Shown here one piece after another: positions 16,980 to 24,615 of a stretch of DNA of 64,000 nucleotides (position 1 is its first letter; every line of letters starts with the position of its first letter). Source of the DNA: an uncultured bacterium (GTDB taxonomy: Bacteria; Pseudomonadota; Alphaproteobacteria; Sphingomonadales; Sphingomonadaceae); NCBI GenBank assembly GCA_942636505.2, contig CALOGB020000021.1, forward strand, positions 112,743-176,742, given 5' to 3'. The notes below the pieces were generated by a model. It did no database searches and had not been told where the DNA came from. It saw only the letters and a program-made list of their open reading frames with translations. Both the position numbers and the translations under genes were made by a program.

Positions 16980-17507
16980 ATGAAGAAACTCGCATCGCTA
17001 ATGGGCCGATCGTTTCTCCTCGTCGCGGTAATCTACTTCGTCACCGTCACTACATCAGCGATCATTTTCGAGATTGCCGAGGGTAAGTATGACGCGGTCG
17101 ACTCATTCTGGTGGGCATTCACCACAGCGACAACCACGGGCTATGGCGACATCTACCCGGTCACGAAGACCGGTCGGGCGGTAGCGCTCTTCCTCATGCA
17201 CTTCGGTCCCGGTTTCGCCTTCCCCATGATGACGGCGATCATGTCGGCCAAGCTGATCGTAGACAGCGACGCATTCACCCACGGTGAGCAGGAGCAGTTG
17301 AAAGAAGACATCGCGGCGATCCGGGGAATGATAACGTCGACCAACGACGGGAGCTTTGCCGCTGCAGCCCGACTTGAGGCCGACATGCGGCGCTACCTGC
17401 ACGATGAAGAGCCGACCCGTCGCGCGCAATGCCTTGATGAGTTCCGGCAGCGGCTGGCGCTGACACCTTGGGCGGAAGCTGAACAACATTCAGACGGCGG
17501 TAAATGA
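16980..17507 (+). CDS. Two-TM potassium channel protein
   Basis: A 175-residue inner-membrane protein of the Ion_trans_2/KcsA type. Helix 1 spans about residues 10-33, the pore loop is WWAFTTATTTGYGDIYPVT with the K+-selectivity sequence TTTGYGD, and helix 2 covers about 65-90. A hydrophilic C-terminal domain (about 100-175) is likely helical and may assemble the tetramer or gate it. It stands alone downstream of umuC. No RCK domain is present. Confidence 0.85.
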   Translation: MKKLASLMGRSFLLVAVIYFVTVTTSAIIFEIAEGKYDAVDSFWWAFTTATTTGYGDIYPVTKTGRAVALFLMHFGPGFAFPMMTAIMSAKLIVDSDAFTHGEQEQLKEDIAAIRGMITSTNDGSFAAAARLEADMRRYLHDEEPTRRAQCLDEFRQRLALTPWAEAEQHSDGGK

Positions 17508-17568
17508 GACGAATTTTCCGGAGGGAGATGATAGCGTAACGGGATCTGCACGACGAAACCCGGCGTTA

Positions 17569-17591
17569 GAGTACGAAACAGAGTACGAAAC
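17569..17591. repeat. Tandem 11-bp direct repeats, 12-bp period
   Basis: GAGTACGAAAC occurs at 17569-17579 and again at 17581-17591, so the copies sit about one helical turn apart. They lie 17 bp before the zinc-finger-like gene. Spacing on one DNA face suggests an operator. Confidence 0.5.
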
Positions 17592-17607
17592 TTAAAATTG
17601 AGATCGC

Positions 17608-17952
17608 ATGCCCCACGCCAGCAATATCGTTTACTGCGACGGACCCAACAGCCCCCACGCGTTCGACGTCGTGCCCCTTCAACCACGTAATGGCAGCCTG
17701 GATGCCATGTGCCCGGTCTGCAAGGGCCGCGGGCAATGGAATACCGAGATCGATCTCGTCAGTTTCCGATGCAAGCGAATGGCATGCGACCGGTGCCACG
17801 GCGCTGGCTGGGTCGAAACAGGTACCGATCCGATCGGCCTGCCTGACATTGAAGTCTCGGCTGAAGGGCATCCCCGTTGGACGATCCGCTTCGAACCCAG
17901 CGACACGAAGGTGGAGGTCGATCCGGCCCAACCTGGTCTGGCCAAAACCTGA
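17608..17952 (+). CDS. Hypothetical protein with DnaJ-like zinc motif
   Basis: A 114-residue soluble protein. Four cysteines form two CxxC pairs, Cys35/Cys38 (CPVCKGRG) and Cys60/Cys63 (CDRCHGAG), each followed by a Gly motif as in the DnaJ zinc-binding centre (CxxCxGxG). It could bind one zinc ion. No J-domain is present. The C-terminal part is Pro/Asp-rich. Function is unknown; it lies tail-to-tail with the YedK-like gene. Confidence 0.65.
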   Translation: MPHASNIVYCDGPNSPHAFDVVPLQPRNGSLDAMCPVCKGRGQWNTEIDLVSFRCKRMACDRCHGAGWVETGTDPIGLPDIEVSAEGHPRWTIRFEPSDTKVEVDPAQPGLAKT

Positions 17953-17973
17953 GCGAGACCAGGGTGACCGTGC

Positions 17974-18633
17974 TTAGATCAGCCGAGGCGTCACCGTGCG
18001 CGTCGGGAATACCGGCCCTCGCACCGTCATCTGATCCGCCGGGTAAGGTCGCTGCAACGCTAGCACGTCGTCATAACTACCGGTTAGCCACCGATCGTGA
18101 TCGTCCGGCCGCAGGATCGTGATCATCGCCTTAGGGTGTATCGGTGCCACCAGTTCGTTCGCATCGCAGGTGACCATCGCGAAGTAGCGCTTTTCGCCGA
18201 CCTGCCGCCAGAAACCGGCGATCGTGAACACGGGCTGGTCGGTCACACCGAACCACATCTCCCCCTTGATCGGCTTCTTGCCGTCGCCGAGGTCGGTGGG
18301 CTCGCGCGCCCACTCGCAAAATTCCGTAAGCGGGATGAGGCACCGGTTGGCCGGATCGCTGACAAGGGACCGCCATTGGGGTAGGTGTAGGGTGCGAACG
18401 TTCGTCTGTGCAATCTTGCGACCAGCCTGCTTCGCTTGCCCCGCCAGAACGTCCCATTCCATCACATCAAGCCCGCGGCGATCAGCCTCGTTCCGTACGA
18501 CGTAAGCGCGGCCGAACGGGCGCAGCTCTTTGGGGTCGAACCGGTTGTCCATCGGCTTCGGGGCCAGCCACTCCGCGCCAAATCGTTCGGTAATGGTCTC
18601 GGGCTCGCCATCGAACCTTGCTCGGTTACACAT
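17974..18633 (-). CDS. YedK/HMCES-like SOS response-associated protein
   Basis: A 219-residue SRAP-domain protein. The family forms a covalent crosslink to abasic sites in single-stranded DNA through the N-terminal Cys2, exposed after Met removal. Cys2 is in MCNRARF, the Asn/Arg pair in TNVR (78-81), the active-site Glu107 in LTEFCEW and His166 in PIHPKAM; all key residues are present. Its ATG overlaps the stop of the upstream small gene by one base (TAATG), so the two should form one operon, with a near-consensus LexA box upstream. Confidence 0.92.
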   Translation of the reverse strand: MCNRARFDGEPETITERFGAEWLAPKPMDNRFDPKELRPFGRAYVVRNEADRRGLDVMEWDVLAGQAKQAGRKIAQTNVRTLHLPQWRSLVSDPANRCLIPLTEFCEWAREPTDLGDGKKPIKGEMWFGVTDQPVFTIAGFWRQVGEKRYFAMVTCDANELVAPIHPKAMITILRPDDHDRWLTGSYDDVLALQRPYPADQMTVRGPVFPTRTVTPRLI

Positions 18634-18923
18634 TAGACCGGCTCACTCGTTGTGCGCGTCGTGCGATTTGCCCACGGCCCCTTCTTGGTGATGGGCACGG
18701 ATGGCCTGCCGTTGCGGTCCCCTACCGCGTCCGCAGTGGCGATCGCGTCAGGGGCGTATTCTCGCGTTGCGTACAGACGGCGTAGGATCACCGCGAGGTC
18801 GCGCTCTGTCAGGCCAGACGCCCGATCGATCACTTGCCCTTCCGGCAACGGCTCAACCCAAGCCGCAAGCCGGTTGCATGCCTCGCCAAGTTCGGGATCT
18901 ATGGAATCGTCAAAGTCAGCCAT
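18633..18923 (-). CDS. Hypothetical protein upstream of yedK-like gene (96 aa)
   Basis: A soluble 96-residue protein with an acidic N-terminus (MADFDDSIDPELGEACNRLA), a central helix pair, and a basic tail rich in Arg/Thr. It is translationally coupled to the SRAP gene by a one-base overlap, which suggests a shared role in the SOS or DNA-damage response. No family is recognised. Confidence 0.6.
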   Translation of the reverse strand: MADFDDSIDPELGEACNRLAAWVEPLPEGQVIDRASGLTERDLAVILRRLYATREYAPDAIATADAVGDRNGRPSVPITKKGPWANRTTRTTSEPV

Positions 18924-18938
18924 ACGTGGAACCTAGGC

Positions 18939-18953
18939 GTTCCGTTTGCGTCC
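18939..18953. promoter_or_regulatory. Candidate degenerate LexA box
   Basis: GTTCCGTTTGCGTCC departs by one base from GTTC-N7-GTTC. It sits 16 bp upstream of the operon holding the SRAP-domain gene and also upstream of a rightward gene at 18989. The first half-site also belongs to a short palindrome, GGAAC-N6-GTTCC. Position makes LexA control plausible. Confidence 0.45.
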
Positions 18954-18988
18954 GCAAGTTCATTGAATGGCCGAAGGAGGGAGCGAGG

Positions 18989-19366
18989 ATGGCAACGATC
19001 ACCGAAGAGGCCCTGCGAGGCGAATGGTTCTACCTCGAGGAAGAACAGCTGCTAGATCGAACGGCTATGAACTTCTACGCTCTCTACGCTGGGGAGGTAA
19101 GGATCGGCGATGCGGCCGAGGTGGTGGGTGCGTACAGCATTGATGGCGATCAGGTAGTCATTACCTTGCACCGTACCATTCCGTTTATGACAACGATCAC
19201 GCTGAGCAGCGGACAGTCTGTTTTCGACCCGGCGACGGACGTGTTGCCGTCGTCCACAATCTACACGCTCCCCGACGGCGGCGATCCGCTTCGTATGTAC
19301 GGATCGTTCGTTCGTCGCATTGCCGACTTCCCTAGCGCTGACGACGTTCGGGGGCGCGTGAGGTAA
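18989..19366 (+). CDS. Hypothetical protein (125 aa)
   Basis: The ATG at 18989 has a GAAGGAGGG ribosome-binding region in front. The upstream open frame is discarded because it runs through the neighbouring divergent gene. The protein is beta-rich: TITEEALRGEWFYLEEEQLL, EVVGAYSIDGDQVVITLHR and DGGDPLRMYGSFVRR suggest a small barrel domain. It has no signal peptide. Function is unknown. Confidence 0.6.
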   Translation: MATITEEALRGEWFYLEEEQLLDRTAMNFYALYAGEVRIGDAAEVVGAYSIDGDQVVITLHRTIPFMTTITLSSGQSVFDPATDVLPSSTIYTLPDGGDPLRMYGSFVRRIADFPSADDVRGRVR

Positions 19367-19394
19367 GCAGAGACGAACTCACCGCGTCCTACTG

Positions 19395-19736
19395 TTATTC
19401 CTCAGGTCCACTTCTCGAGGTGTCGAGGTCAATGTCCTCACCGGGGTTGCCACCGCCAGCGCTTGACCCGCTGCCGTGAACCTCGCCGGTTTTGTTGTCG
19501 ATGTACGCGCGCTTGCCGGCTTCCGGCGGGATGTCGCGTCCATCAGCCGGTTCACCATCGCCTGCTTTGGGCGCACCGTCGCGATTCTGAAGGTGCCGCT
19601 CAGCGGCATGGTTCGCGCTGTCGTACTCGTCACCCGAGTAGCCTTTGCCTTGACCAAAACCGTCTTCGTTACGGTCTGCGGACTCTGATTTTACTCGAAC
19701 ATTGTCGCTAGGCTTCGGCGTGCTTTCGTCCGTCAT
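19395..19736 (-). CDS. Acidic, low-complexity hypothetical protein (113 aa)
   Basis: Strongly hydrophilic and rich in Asp, Glu, Gly and Ser with almost no hydrophobic core, so it is probably intrinsically disordered. The start at 19736 is supported by a GGAGG sequence 6 nt upstream. Such charged proteins occur near stress genes, but no specific role is recognised. Confidence 0.6.
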   Translation of the reverse strand: MTDESTPKPSDNVRVKSESADRNEDGFGQGKGYSGDEYDSANHAAERHLQNRDGAPKAGDGEPADGRDIPPEAGKRAYIDNKTGEVHGSGSSAGGGNPGEDIDLDTSRSGPEE

Positions 19737-19875
19737 GGCAACCTCCAAATCTGGTAGGCAGCCAACGCGCGACAGGCGGAAAGCTCCTCAAAACAGATGA
19801 AGGGTTTGTAAGTTGACCGACGCTGCCATCGGCATAGCATCAATTTCGCCCATCAGGGGCAAGGAGACTCGCCAC

Positions 19876-20064
19876 ATGCGCACTATGCTGTTCGCTGCCG
19901 CCTCACTGTCGTTGCTTATCGGCGCGCCGTCGATGGCGGCCCCATGCAAGGACGCCAAGGGCCGTTTCGCCAAGTGCCCGAAAGCGCCAACCAAGGCGGT
20001 TCGGTGCAAAAGCGCGAATGGCAAGTTCGCGAAGTGCGGCACGGCTGGCGCTAAGCCGATCTGA
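19876..20064 (+). CDS. Small secreted protein with duplicated Cys-Lys motif (62 aa)
   Basis: A signal peptide (MRTMLFAAASLSLLIGAPSM, cleavage near MAA) leaves a mature part of about 40 residues. It consists of two near-copies of a unit of the form C-K-x-A-x-G-[RK]-F-A-K-C (CKDAKGRFAKC and CKSANGKFAKC). The Cys pairs could form disulfides or bind metal. It is convergent with a larger secreted-protein gene; an inverted repeat between them is a likely terminator. Confidence 0.65.
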   Translation: MRTMLFAAASLSLLIGAPSMAAPCKDAKGRFAKCPKAPTKAVRCKSANGKFAKCGTAGAKPI

Positions 20065-20070
20065 ACAAAC

Positions 20071-20096
20071 CGGCGCGGTTCGATATGCCCGCGCCG
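20071..20096. terminator. Putative bidirectional terminator hairpin
   Basis: CGGCGCGG (20071-20078) pairs with CCGCGCCG (20089-20096) around a 10-nt loop. It lies in the 38-bp gap between two convergent genes. No long T-tract is present, so efficiency is uncertain. Confidence 0.45.
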
Positions 20097-20102
20097 TTCC
20101 GA

Positions 20103-20702
20103 TTACTTCTTGATGGTGACCGGCGCCGCTACCGGGACAACGGCGGCTGGAGCTACGACCATCGGCGCGGCTGTCCCAGAGAATGCAACCGACACGTCTT
20201 CGTCGATGAAAGCAGTGACAGGCGTACCCAGGGGTATGTTCGCGCTGGTTCCAGTCATGAAGAACCCTGCGATCGGGATGATGACGAGCGACCCAACAAC
20301 GGCCGCGGTCCCTGTGGTGCCCTTATCATCCAGTTGGCCGGACATCCGGATCTGTCGACCGTTTGCACGAACGTAGAGCACACGACCGTTGATACGGCCC
20401 GACTTGCCCCACATACCCTTGTTACGGACCTCAGTGACTTCGCCAGTCGCAGGGCTGCCTGCCGGTATCACCACGTTGCCGTCGATCATCACGTTCTCAG
20501 CCGTCTCAAGCTGGAAACGCTGCCCGACCTTCAGTTTCTTGCCCAGCGTGGTCAGCGGTTCGCTCATCTTCAGCGGAACCGAGGTGCCAGCCCGTAACGT
20601 GCCAGAGGTCGTCGCTACAGTGGTCACTGGTGCGGTCTGCGCCTGAACCGCAGGCGCGGCCATGGTAAGCGCGCACGCGAGCGCGCTAACTGTAAATTTC
20701 AT
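20103..20702 (-). CDS. Secreted hypothetical protein (199 aa)
   Basis: The signal peptide covers about residues 1-22 (MKFTVSALACALTMAAPAVQ, then AQ). The mature protein is beta-rich with VPLKMSEPLTTLGKKLKVG, GRINGRVLYVRANGRQ and a hydrophobic TAAVVGSLVIIPIAGFF segment near residue 150 that may be membrane-associated. An Ala/Val/Pro-rich C-terminus follows. No enzyme motif was seen. Confidence 0.7.
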   Translation of the reverse strand: MKFTVSALACALTMAAPAVQAQTAPVTTVATTSGTLRAGTSVPLKMSEPLTTLGKKLKVGQRFQLETAENVMIDGNVVIPAGSPATGEVTEVRNKGMWGKSGRINGRVLYVRANGRQIRMSGQLDDKGTTGTAAVVGSLVIIPIAGFFMTGTSANIPLGTPVTAFIDEDVSVAFSGTAAPMVVAPAAVVPVAAPVTIKK

Positions 20703-20928
20703 TGAATAACCCCTCCTGATTCGGCCTCCCCAGGCCGATAAACAAACCGAAGTCTTTCTAATCTAAGGGGTCAATCAAAACTCGAACCGATTTGATACTT
20801 TGTATTTAAACGACACATTCCCCGCGAACATAGATCAAGTATGTCCGCACCGCGGAGCGCGACGGAACAAATCACCCCGCACAGAATTCTAGTCTGCCTA
20901 GTTCAGAACGAACGACAGGGGATCGAAA

Positions 20929-21198
20929 ATGAAGAAGGCATTCGTTATCGCGATTGCAGCCGGGCTTGTCTCGCTGTCGGCATGCAACTCCAGCCCACGC
21001 GAGCAGGCAGCCGATAACATCGAGTCCAACACCGAGGCTGTCGCAGATAATCTGGAAGACGCTGCGGACAACGTGAGCAACGACGCGGCCGAAGCGCACC
21101 TCGAGAACAAGGCGGATGCCGTCCGTGCAACCGGTCAGAACCAAGCTGACGATATGCGGACGAACGATCCCGACACGAACCTGTCGAACGGTATCTAG
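20929..21198 (+). CDS. Small lipoprotein (89 aa)
   Basis: A lipoprotein signal with lipobox SLSAC (Cys19) and an acidic, Asn/Ala-rich mature helix of repeated D-N-[LIV]-x units (AADNIESNTEAVADNLEDAA). This is the style of entericidin-like or small coiled periplasmic lipoproteins, anchored to a membrane. A clear hairpin terminator lies 45 bp after the stop. No partner was identified. Confidence 0.7.
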   Translation: MKKAFVIAIAAGLVSLSACNSSPREQAADNIESNTEAVADNLEDAADNVSNDAAEAHLENKADAVRATGQNQADDMRTNDPDTNLSNGI

Positions 21199-21243
21199 TT
21201 TCACGAGACAGAACGAGCCGCTCCCAAGCACAGCTCGAACTGG

Positions 21244-21275
21244 AAGGGCGCCCGAGGAAACTTGGGCGCCCTTTT
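21244..21275 (+). terminator. Rho-independent terminator
   Basis: AAGGGCGCCC (21244-21253) pairs perfectly with GGGCGCCCTT (21264-21273) around a 10-nt loop, followed by T residues. It ends the lipoprotein transcript. Confidence 0.8.
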
Positions 21276-21333
21276 CGTATGATCGCCTGCGGTGAGGTGA
21301 CGCCGCAGGCGATCAACTGGTTTAGGCGAACTC
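21273..21333 (-). repeat. 61-bp repeat with hairpin, left copy
   Basis: 59 of 61 positions match 22888-22948 in the same orientation. Read leftward it contains the last codons of an ...EFA-stop reading frame, then a 12-bp-stem hairpin (GATCGCCTGCGG pairing with CCGCAGGCGATC). This copy abuts the lipoprotein gene's terminator and appears to be a displaced copy of the 3' end of the gene at 22937. Confidence 0.85.
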
Positions 21334-21575
21334 CCGCTGTTCTCGCAAAAGCAGACCGGGTTCCGAGACGGGTCGGGGTCATGCAAACGAGCTCATCCCC
21401 TTATCCAAATAGGTAAGGCAGAAAACCATGTGACCAAATTCCGCCCCGGGGCTCAAATCAGCGTAGACCTTCCTCATAGAAGGTCATTTAGTGGGCCACC
21501 TCATCGAGTCTCTGACAAGACAAGCTAGAGCACTCCAGAACCGGCATACACCCCGTCGAAGCTAAGCGCAGTGCG

Positions 21576-22598
21576 CTAGAAACGCGCTGTGTTTGAGTTC
21601 TCCGCCGAGACCTGCCCCGCAGCGGTCTTGCCGCTTATTGTTAGATCCTCAGCGTAGGCACGTCCGAGGACCGTGCCGGGAATGCAGACACCGCCGGCGC
21701 GGTTGCCGCCCCAGAAAAGAGGATTTGCCGAGGCGACGATCGCGCCCGCGAAAGACGCATTCGCCGTGCTGACGGCTGCGCCATCTACGTATGCCAGACC
21801 CGAGCCCGCGCCTCCGCTGCTCGCGAATTGGTGCTTCCCTGCCACGGCACTTGGCGCGGCAGCCCGTCCGACACCAGCCGAGCTGTCGAACCGGTAAACC
21901 ATATCTGGGTTTCCGCCGTTCCCGACAATGCGAGCCGCCAAGCCCGGTCCGTTACCCGAATATGCAGCGCCGTTGTTCTTTGAGAACAAGAAGCCGGCCG
22001 AGGCGGCAGGGTCCGCCGCTGGGATCGTGACGATCGTGGAAAGCATTACGAGGTCGGACAGATTGCTCTGAAAGTACTGTGCGCCGTTGTCCATCTGGAT
22101 GCCAGCCGAGAGCGAAGCCGAGCCCAGCATGATGCCCTTGCCGGGGATCGCGATCGCGCCACCGATGACAACGGTCGGGATGCTCGTATATCCGGCACCG
22201 GCTGCGGTGATCGTCACGCCGCTTACCACGCCACCAACAATGGTGCAGGTTGCAGTCGCTCCCGAACCGCCTCCACCCACAATCAGGACAGGCGGCGCAA
22301 CGCTAAAGCCGGCGCCACCGTCGACAATTCCGATGGCCGTCACGGCACCTCCAACAACCGTTGCAGATGCAGTAGGACTGCGCGTCATGGTTGTACCGGT
22401 CTTCAAGATGCCGTTAGGGGCACCGCTGACCAGATTGCCGATCACCTGCCCCTCACTGAGAGGTTGCGTCAGATCCACACAATCCGGGTTTAACAGATCG
22501 ATCAGAAACAACGATCCTGCATTGATGATCAAATCGCCCACCGATTTGGTTTGAGTGGTGTCGATGATAGGAGTGTCGGAGATGAGGCGGATTGTCAT
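21576..22598 (-). CDS. Phage tail-fibre-like protein
   Basis: A 340-residue Gly/Ala/Ser-rich protein. The centre has repeated beta units of the type GGAVTAIGIVDGGAGFSVAP and GGVVSGVTITAAGAGYTSIP, the repetitive pattern of fibre or tailspike shafts. The C-terminal 150 residues resemble a concanavalin-like/pectin-fold tip with SGGAGSGLAYVDGAAVS. No catalytic motif was seen. It is read leftward, opposite to the tape-measure gene, and its only phage-like neighbours upstream are a truncated hydrolase and a small orphan gene. Confidence 0.65.
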   Translation of the reverse strand: MTIRLISDTPIIDTTQTKSVGDLIINAGSLFLIDLLNPDCVDLTQPLSEGQVIGNLVSGAPNGILKTGTTMTRSPTASATVVGGAVTAIGIVDGGAGFSVAPPVLIVGGGGSGATATCTIVGGVVSGVTITAAGAGYTSIPTVVIGGAIAIPGKGIMLGSASLSAGIQMDNGAQYFQSNLSDLVMLSTIVTIPAADPAASAGFLFSKNNGAAYSGNGPGLAARIVGNGGNPDMVYRFDSSAGVGRAAAPSAVAGKHQFASSGGAGSGLAYVDGAAVSTANASFAGAIVASANPLFWGGNRAGGVCIPGTVLGRAYAEDLTISGKTAAGQVSAENSNTARF

Positions 22599-22601
22599 CG
22601 C

Positions 22602-22890
22602 TTAGAAGCCTTTTGCAGAGAGGGTGGCGAGCAGAACGTTGATTTGCGCAGTCATGGGAGCGCCTGTGGTGACGTGAATGCCATCAGACATTGCGATCGC
22701 GTTGAGCAGCGAATATGACTGACCCGAAACCGTAGCGGTCTCGCCATAGGCCGCGAGCAGTGGTGTATCGTAATCTAAGAAATTTGCCGGATACGTCGCT
22801 GCGAGCGCAGCATTGATAGCCAAGCGTTCGTCCAGTGCAGACTTCGATGCCGCGCTATTGGGCGCAACACCAAGCGTCGACTGTCCATTT
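22602..22890 (-). pseudogene. Truncated SGNH/GDSL hydrolase C-terminus (phage)
   Basis: The leftward frame reads a helical segment, then LLNAIAMSDGIHVTTGAP, resembling the block that holds the final catalytic Asp-His of SGNH hydrolases (DGIHxT). The rest of the enzyme, including the GDS motif, is absent. Upstream the frame runs directly into the 61-bp repeat hairpin, so the gene was probably cut there by recombination. The ATG within the repeat is unlikely to be a natural start. Confidence 0.5.
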
Positions 22891-22948
22891 CGTATGATCG
22901 CCTGCGGTGGAGTGACGCCGCAGGCGATCAACTGGTTTAGGCGAACTC
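22888..22948 (-). repeat. 61-bp repeat with hairpin, right copy
   Basis: Same element as 21273-21333 with two mismatches. Here it contains the real last codons and stop of the phage gene starting at 23257, then a strong hairpin (12-bp stem, 10-nt loop) that probably terminates that transcript. Confidence 0.85.
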
Positions 22949-23257
22949 AGTCTGCTGCTCTTCCGAGTAGAGCGAGAGTTCGGCCGTCGAAGGCTCTTCC
23001 GCGGGTGGATACTGGCCCTGCAACAGTTCCTGCCGCTCGGCCGCGGATACGGGCAGGAATAGCGAACCCGGCACCGCGGTATTCCGTGCGCCATATGTGA
23101 TGGAGTTGATCGCCTTCAGCGGCACGATACCCGCTTCCTGCGTCACAGGATCGGACAGCGCGCCGCTTGGCGAATAGTTCACCTTGCCGTCGGGCAGACG
23201 CTTGCGATCGATTTCGAGGGTGTTTTCGCCGGTGGGGCGTGGTTTGGCGTTGGCCAT
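22937..23257 (-). CDS. Phage-associated hypothetical protein (106 aa)
   Basis: The start at 23257 is supported by GGAG 8 nt upstream. The protein is soluble and begins MANAKPRPTGENTLEIDRKR. It contains PLKAINSITYGARNTAVPGS and ends in an acidic tail, EEQQTEFA. Position beside a tail-fibre-like gene suggests a phage accessory or structural role; no family was recognised. Its final codons lie in the 61-bp repeat. Confidence 0.55.
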   Translation of the reverse strand: MANAKPRPTGENTLEIDRKRLPDGKVNYSPSGALSDPVTQEAGIVPLKAINSITYGARNTAVPGSLFLPVSAAERQELLQGQYPPAEEPSTAELSLYSEEQQTEFA

Positions 23258-23398
23258 GATATGTATCTCCGAAGGTTGCACCGCATCCAGCGAATGTGCG
23301 GACCAGTGCGGAGACACCGATCCGCACGTTCGCGGGACGACTCGTAATACCTTACGGCTACCAGATACTGAAATTTCCGTGAGCTAGACTCGGCGACA

Positions 23399-23662
23399 TC
23401 ATTTCAGAAGCGCATCGAAATCACTATCAATTTCAACTTCCAGTTCGGTACGTCGATCCGGCACCTGATCCTTCTGCCAACGCTTAACGTCGTTCGACAG
23501 CCAAAATCGCCTCTTGTCGGTAAACTGGTAGCTGTATGAGCGGGGGAACCTACCAGTTTTCATTAATTCATACAAAGTCGTCTTGGACAGACCCGTAACT
23601 TCCTGGACCCGTGTTAAGGGCCAGAACTCGGTATGCGCGATGGTTCCCGCCTCGACTATCAT
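23399..23662 (-). CDS. AlpA-family phage regulator
   Basis: An 87-residue MerR-like/AlpA excisionase-type DNA-binding protein. The winged-helix signature reads WPLTRVQEVTGLSKTTLYEL followed by MKTGRFPRSYSY and RRFWLSNDVKRW, the expected GxFPxxxxxG-x-R-x-W-x-xxV-x-xW pattern. AlpA-type proteins activate integrase or excision genes in prophages; no integrase is visible here. The start at 23662 overlaps the stop of the upstream gene (ATGA). Confidence 0.85.
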   Translation of the reverse strand: MIVEAGTIAHTEFWPLTRVQEVTGLSKTTLYELMKTGRFPRSYSYQFTDKRRFWLSNDVKRWQKDQVPDRRTELEVEIDSDFDALLK

Positions 23663-23922
23663 GCCAACTCTTGCACAGACCGATCGGCCAAGCGCTGAAA
23701 AAAACCGATGTGTACGGCACCCCACCTACCAGCCCTCACCATTTCGCCAACGACCTCCCCAAGTGCTGGCGTGTAAGCTGTATCAGCCATCCTTTTGATG
23801 AGTGCATCGGCCAATAGGCGGCCAGTCGCGCAATCGGCGCCGTAGTCGCCAGTTTCAGCCATCTGTGAGTAGCTGACGATCTCGTCGCGCGAGATGGCAT
23901 TTCCGTTGATGTCGTTGGTCAT
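23659..23922 (-). CDS. Hypothetical protein coupled to AlpA (87 aa)
   Basis: A soluble helical protein, MTNDINGNAISRDEIVSYSQ at the start and EVVGEMVRAGRWGAVHIGFF near the end. It overlaps the AlpA-like gene by 4 nt and probably forms one transcript with it. No family is recognised. Confidence 0.6.
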   Translation of the reverse strand: MTNDINGNAISRDEIVSYSQMAETGDYGADCATGRLLADALIKRMADTAYTPALGEVVGEMVRAGRWGAVHIGFFQRLADRSVQELA

Positions 23923-24282
23923 GGGTAGATCCCTCTAAAGTATGACCCGGTTTCCATTTTCAGAATGGTAGCCGGACAGTGACAAGCTGAAAATCGCGTA
24001 GAGGACACGACTGGCTAGAAGCCCTTACCACCGCCCGACCGCGCTCCATTTGCACGAGTTCGAATGATGAGTCCACTACTTGATTATTCAGACTTGATCG
24101 GACCGAGTCGGTTCCGACAAACACCTTTTAGAGATAGTCGATTGGCTAGATCAATATAAATCGTTAATTACACTTTATAAGTTTGTTTCAACTTACAGTT
24201 GAAAGTTAGTCTAGCAGCCTGAGATTCTAAGGATTGGCTAAATCATGCTATTTATTTAGCTCCTAACGGAGTGAACAGTGAA
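23923..24282. other. 360-bp AT-rich control region
   Basis: No gene is seen. It separates a leftward and a rightward phage-type transcription unit and is distinctly AT-rich. It contains an 8-bp inverted repeat at 24186-24204 and two related words, GATTGGCTAGATCA (about 24132) and GATTGGCTAAATCA (about 24234). This is the natural place for divergent promoters and a phage repressor or attachment site. Confidence 0.5.
24186..24204. promoter_or_regulatory. Short palindrome, possible operator
   Basis: TTTCAACT and AGTTGAAA form a perfect 8-bp inverted repeat with a 3-nt centre. In the AT-rich divergent region this suits a dimeric regulator such as a prophage repressor or AlpA-type protein, but a transcript hairpin is equally possible. 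Confidence 0.4.
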
Positions 24283-24615
24283 ATGGATACCCCCTTAACT
24301 CTCAAACAGATTTCGGACATCATCCAACGCAACCCAACGGCTCGAGCAGTAGTGGCGAGCATGCCGCGCATCGAGATCGACGACGTGGCGTATGCGGTCT
24401 CGAGAATGGCGATCGATGCAGATGTCGCGCGTGACCTAGTTGCAACGAGTAGCGGTCGCCCCATCGCCGATGTTCGGGGAGGCTGGCTAACGTCTATCCA
24501 AGCGGCAATAGTCGCTGCGCAGACGATCGAAGCGCATGGACCAGAGGGTATCGCTGGCGTTCTAATCGCCGCGGTGGCCCCAGGGTTCGGTAACGAAGTG
24601 GGCAGCCTTCAGTGA
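24283..24615 (+). CDS. Phage small protein ahead of tape measure (110 aa)
   Basis: The ATG at 24283 follows GGAG at 24268-24271; an alternative GTG lies at 24271. The product is a helical soluble protein (TLKQISDIIQRNPTARAVVA, then VAYAVSRMAIDADVARDL). Its stop overlaps the GTG start of the tape-measure gene (GTGA), a coupling typical of phage tail genes. Its position matches that of a tail-assembly chaperone, but the sequence is not recognisable as one. Confidence 0.6.
   Translation: MDTPLTLKQISDIIQRNPTARAVVASMPRIEIDDVAYAVSRMAIDADVARDLVATSSGRPIADVRGGWLTSIQAAIVAAQTIEAHGPEGIAGVLIAAVAPGFGNEVGSLQ

Noticed and set aside
20945..21382. Long leftward frame covering the lipoprotein gene
   Set aside because: Shadow of the lipoprotein gene and of the 61-bp repeat; the rightward frame has a lipobox and terminator.
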